Source: Streptomyces sp. CC0208 (GTDB taxonomy: Bacteria > Actinomycetota > Actinomycetes > Streptomycetales > Streptomycetaceae). From it: a stretch of DNA of 64,000 bases. A program made the position numbers and the translations under genes. How positions within the stretch are numbered: position 1 is the first letter of the stretch; every line of letters starts with the position of its first letter. Under the pieces are notes generated by a model, which worked only from the letters and a program-made list of their open reading frames with translations, ran no database searches and had not been told where the DNA came from. Location: contig NZ_CP031969.1 in NCBI RefSeq assembly GCF_003443735.1, positions 6,138,001-6,202,000 of the forward strand, read 5' to 3'. Below, one piece after another: positions 63,136 to 64,000 of this stretch.

Positions 63136-64000
63136 TCAGACCGTACGGAACGCCAGTACGACATTGTGCCCGCCGAACCCGAACGAGTCGTTCAGCGCGG
63201 CGATACGGCCCTCCACGGGCAGCTTGCGCGCCTCGCCGCGGACGACGTCGGCGTTGGCCTCCGCCTCCGGGTCGAGGTTCTCGACGTTGATGGTCGGCGG
63301 AGCCACCCGGTGGTAGAGGGCGAGGACGGTCGCGACCGTCTCCACGCCGCCCGCGCCACCGAGCAGGTGACCGGTCATCGACTTGGTGGCGGACACCGCG
63401 ATGTGGTCGGCGTCGTCGCCGAACACCTTGCGCAGCGCCTTGAGCTCGGCGATGTCACCGGCCGGGGTCGACGTGGCGTGCGCGTTGACGTGCACGATCT
63501 CCGCCGGGTTCAGGTCGGTGTTGTCGAGCAGGTGCTGCAGGGCGTGCGAGATGCCGCGGCCCTCGGGCTCCGGCTGCACGATGTCGTGCGCGTCGGCGGA
63601 GATGCCCTGCCCGACGGCCTCGGCGTACACCCGCGCACCGCGCTTGGCGGCGTGCTCGGCGGACTCCAGGACGACGACACCGGCACCCTCGCCGAGGACG
63701 AAGCCGTCACGAGCCACGTCGTAGGGACGCGAGGCACCCTCGGGGTTCTCGTTGTTCTTGGACATCGCCATCATGTTGCCGAACGCGGCGATGGGCAGCG
63801 GGTGGATCGCCGCCTCGGTGCCACCGGCGACGACGACGTCGGCGCGGCCGGTACGGATCATCTCGATGGCGTAGCCGATGGCCTCGGCGCCCGACGCGCA
63901 GGCGGAGACCGGGGTGTGCACACCCGCGCGGGCGCCGACGAGCAGACCCACGTTGGCGGACGGGCCGTTGGGCATCAGCATGGGCACGGTGTGCGGGGAG
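63136..64000 (-). CDS. fabF: beta-ketoacyl-ACP synthase II, N-terminus outside window
   Basis: The C-terminal ~288 residues of a FabF-type enzyme are present; the N-terminus lies beyond the right edge. The catalytic cysteine is in VSACASGAEAI, the two histidines in NAHATSTPAGD and KSMTGHLLGGAGG, and the C-terminal NSFGFGGHN-like motif is NDSFGFGGHNVVL. It condenses malonyl-ACP with acyl-ACP in fatty-acid elongation. In Streptomyces fabF ends the fabD-fabH-acpP-fabF operon, which would continue to the right. The early motif PHTVPMLMPNGPSA is family-typical. Confidence is high even though partial. Confidence 0.96.
   Translation of the reverse strand, partial: SPHTVPMLMPNGPSANVGLLVGARAGVHTPVSACASGAEAIGYAIEMIRTGRADVVVAGGTEAAIHPLPIAAFGNMMAMSKNNENPEGASRPYDVARDGFVLGEGAGVVVLESAEHAAKRGARVYAEAVGQGISADAHDIVQPEPEGRGISHALQHLLDNTDLNPAEIVHVNAHATSTPAGDIAELKALRKVFGDDADHIAVSATKSMTGHLLGGAGGVETVATVLALYHRVAPPTINVENLDPEAEANADVVRGEARKLPVEGRIAALNDSFGFGGHNVVLAFRTV

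Noticed and set aside
1..64000. CRISPR array, tRNA, rRNA, IS element, integrase or attachment site
   Set aside because: None seen on reading both strands; the only tandem array is the 17-bp stop-codon repeat at 44636.

Overview
The window is a high-GC actinobacterial chromosome segment, almost certainly Streptomyces. The evidence is GC-rich third codon positions, many GTG starts, ATGA/GTGA start-stop overlaps inside operons, twin-arginine secreted glycosidases, a whiJ-like XRE/DUF397/ATPase trio, a rare TTA (bldA-type) codon in a regulator, and fabF next to a DUF3145 gene at the right edge. From memory, unverified, the right half resembles the S. coelicolor region around SCO2390-SCO2408. It is chromosomal core/accessory sequence; I see no phage, integrase, IS element, CRISPR array, tRNA or rRNA.

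Layout. 1-7.1 kb (minus): a cell-envelope operon, DUF3068 (PorA-type) protein, GT4 glycosyltransferase, methyltransferase and a giant AftD-like DUF3367 arabinofuranosyltransferase running off the left edge. 7.3-8.7 kb: a small membrane peptide and a PucR-type regulator carrying a TTA codon. 8.7-10.8 kb: a TerD domain fused to a PD-(D/E)XK nuclease-like region. 11.0-12.7 kb: IclR regulator plus SMP-30/gluconolactonase. 12.7-15.9 kb (minus): a coupled ImmA/IrrE protease - 7TM protein - FAD oxidoreductase operon. 16-24 kb: an arabino-oligosaccharide importer, a decayed GH43 endo-arabinanase, a GH51 arabinofuranosidase and a secreted GH35 galactosidase. 24-30.6 kb: small accessory genes (Rrf2, DUF4360, secreted intradiol dioxygenase, GNAT, whiJ-like trio, DUF1330, a SUKH immunity protein behind a toxin-tail remnant). 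30.7 kb: an intact secreted GH43 endo-arabinanase. 31.7-33.4 kb: a PLP aminotransferase with a long low-complexity tail. 33.6-38.6 kb (minus): ChvE-MmsA-MmsB sugar importer and a mutarotase. 38.8-42.0 kb (minus): enolase-family sugar-acid dehydratase, zinc alcohol dehydrogenase and an unassigned TIM-barrel-like protein. 42.5-48.5 kb (plus): LacI regulator and a YtfQRT-YjfF-type furanose importer. 48.6-57.8 kb: mostly single genes and small regulator/target pairs (MarR/MDR, Ohr, LysR/RidA, TetR). 57.9-61.4 kb: GH3 glucosidase with PA14 insert and a second mutarotase. 61.4 kb to the end: SGNH lipoprotein, DUF3145, fabF (partial).

How it may work together. The window is rich in plant-polysaccharide functions. 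The importer operon at 16 kb and the intact arabinanase at 30.7 kb have homologous promoters: -35, 17-bp spacer, -10 and a pseudopalindrome ending in CGAAC at the same offset, 67 nt alignable without gaps. Related pseudopalindromes (ideal GTTCGAAATTTCGAAC) lie before the IclR gene, the dehydratase, the TIM-barrel gene and the YtfQ gene. I infer one IclR-centred regulon joining arabinan breakdown, furanose import and an oxidative sugar-acid route (dehydrogenase, lactonase, dehydratase).

Other notable structures are a 22-bp perfect inverted repeat covering the ohr start codon, five 17-18-bp tandem copies of the stop-codon region of the ytfQ-like gene, and several very strong bidirectional terminators. 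All functions are read from sequence and memory of families; no search was run.
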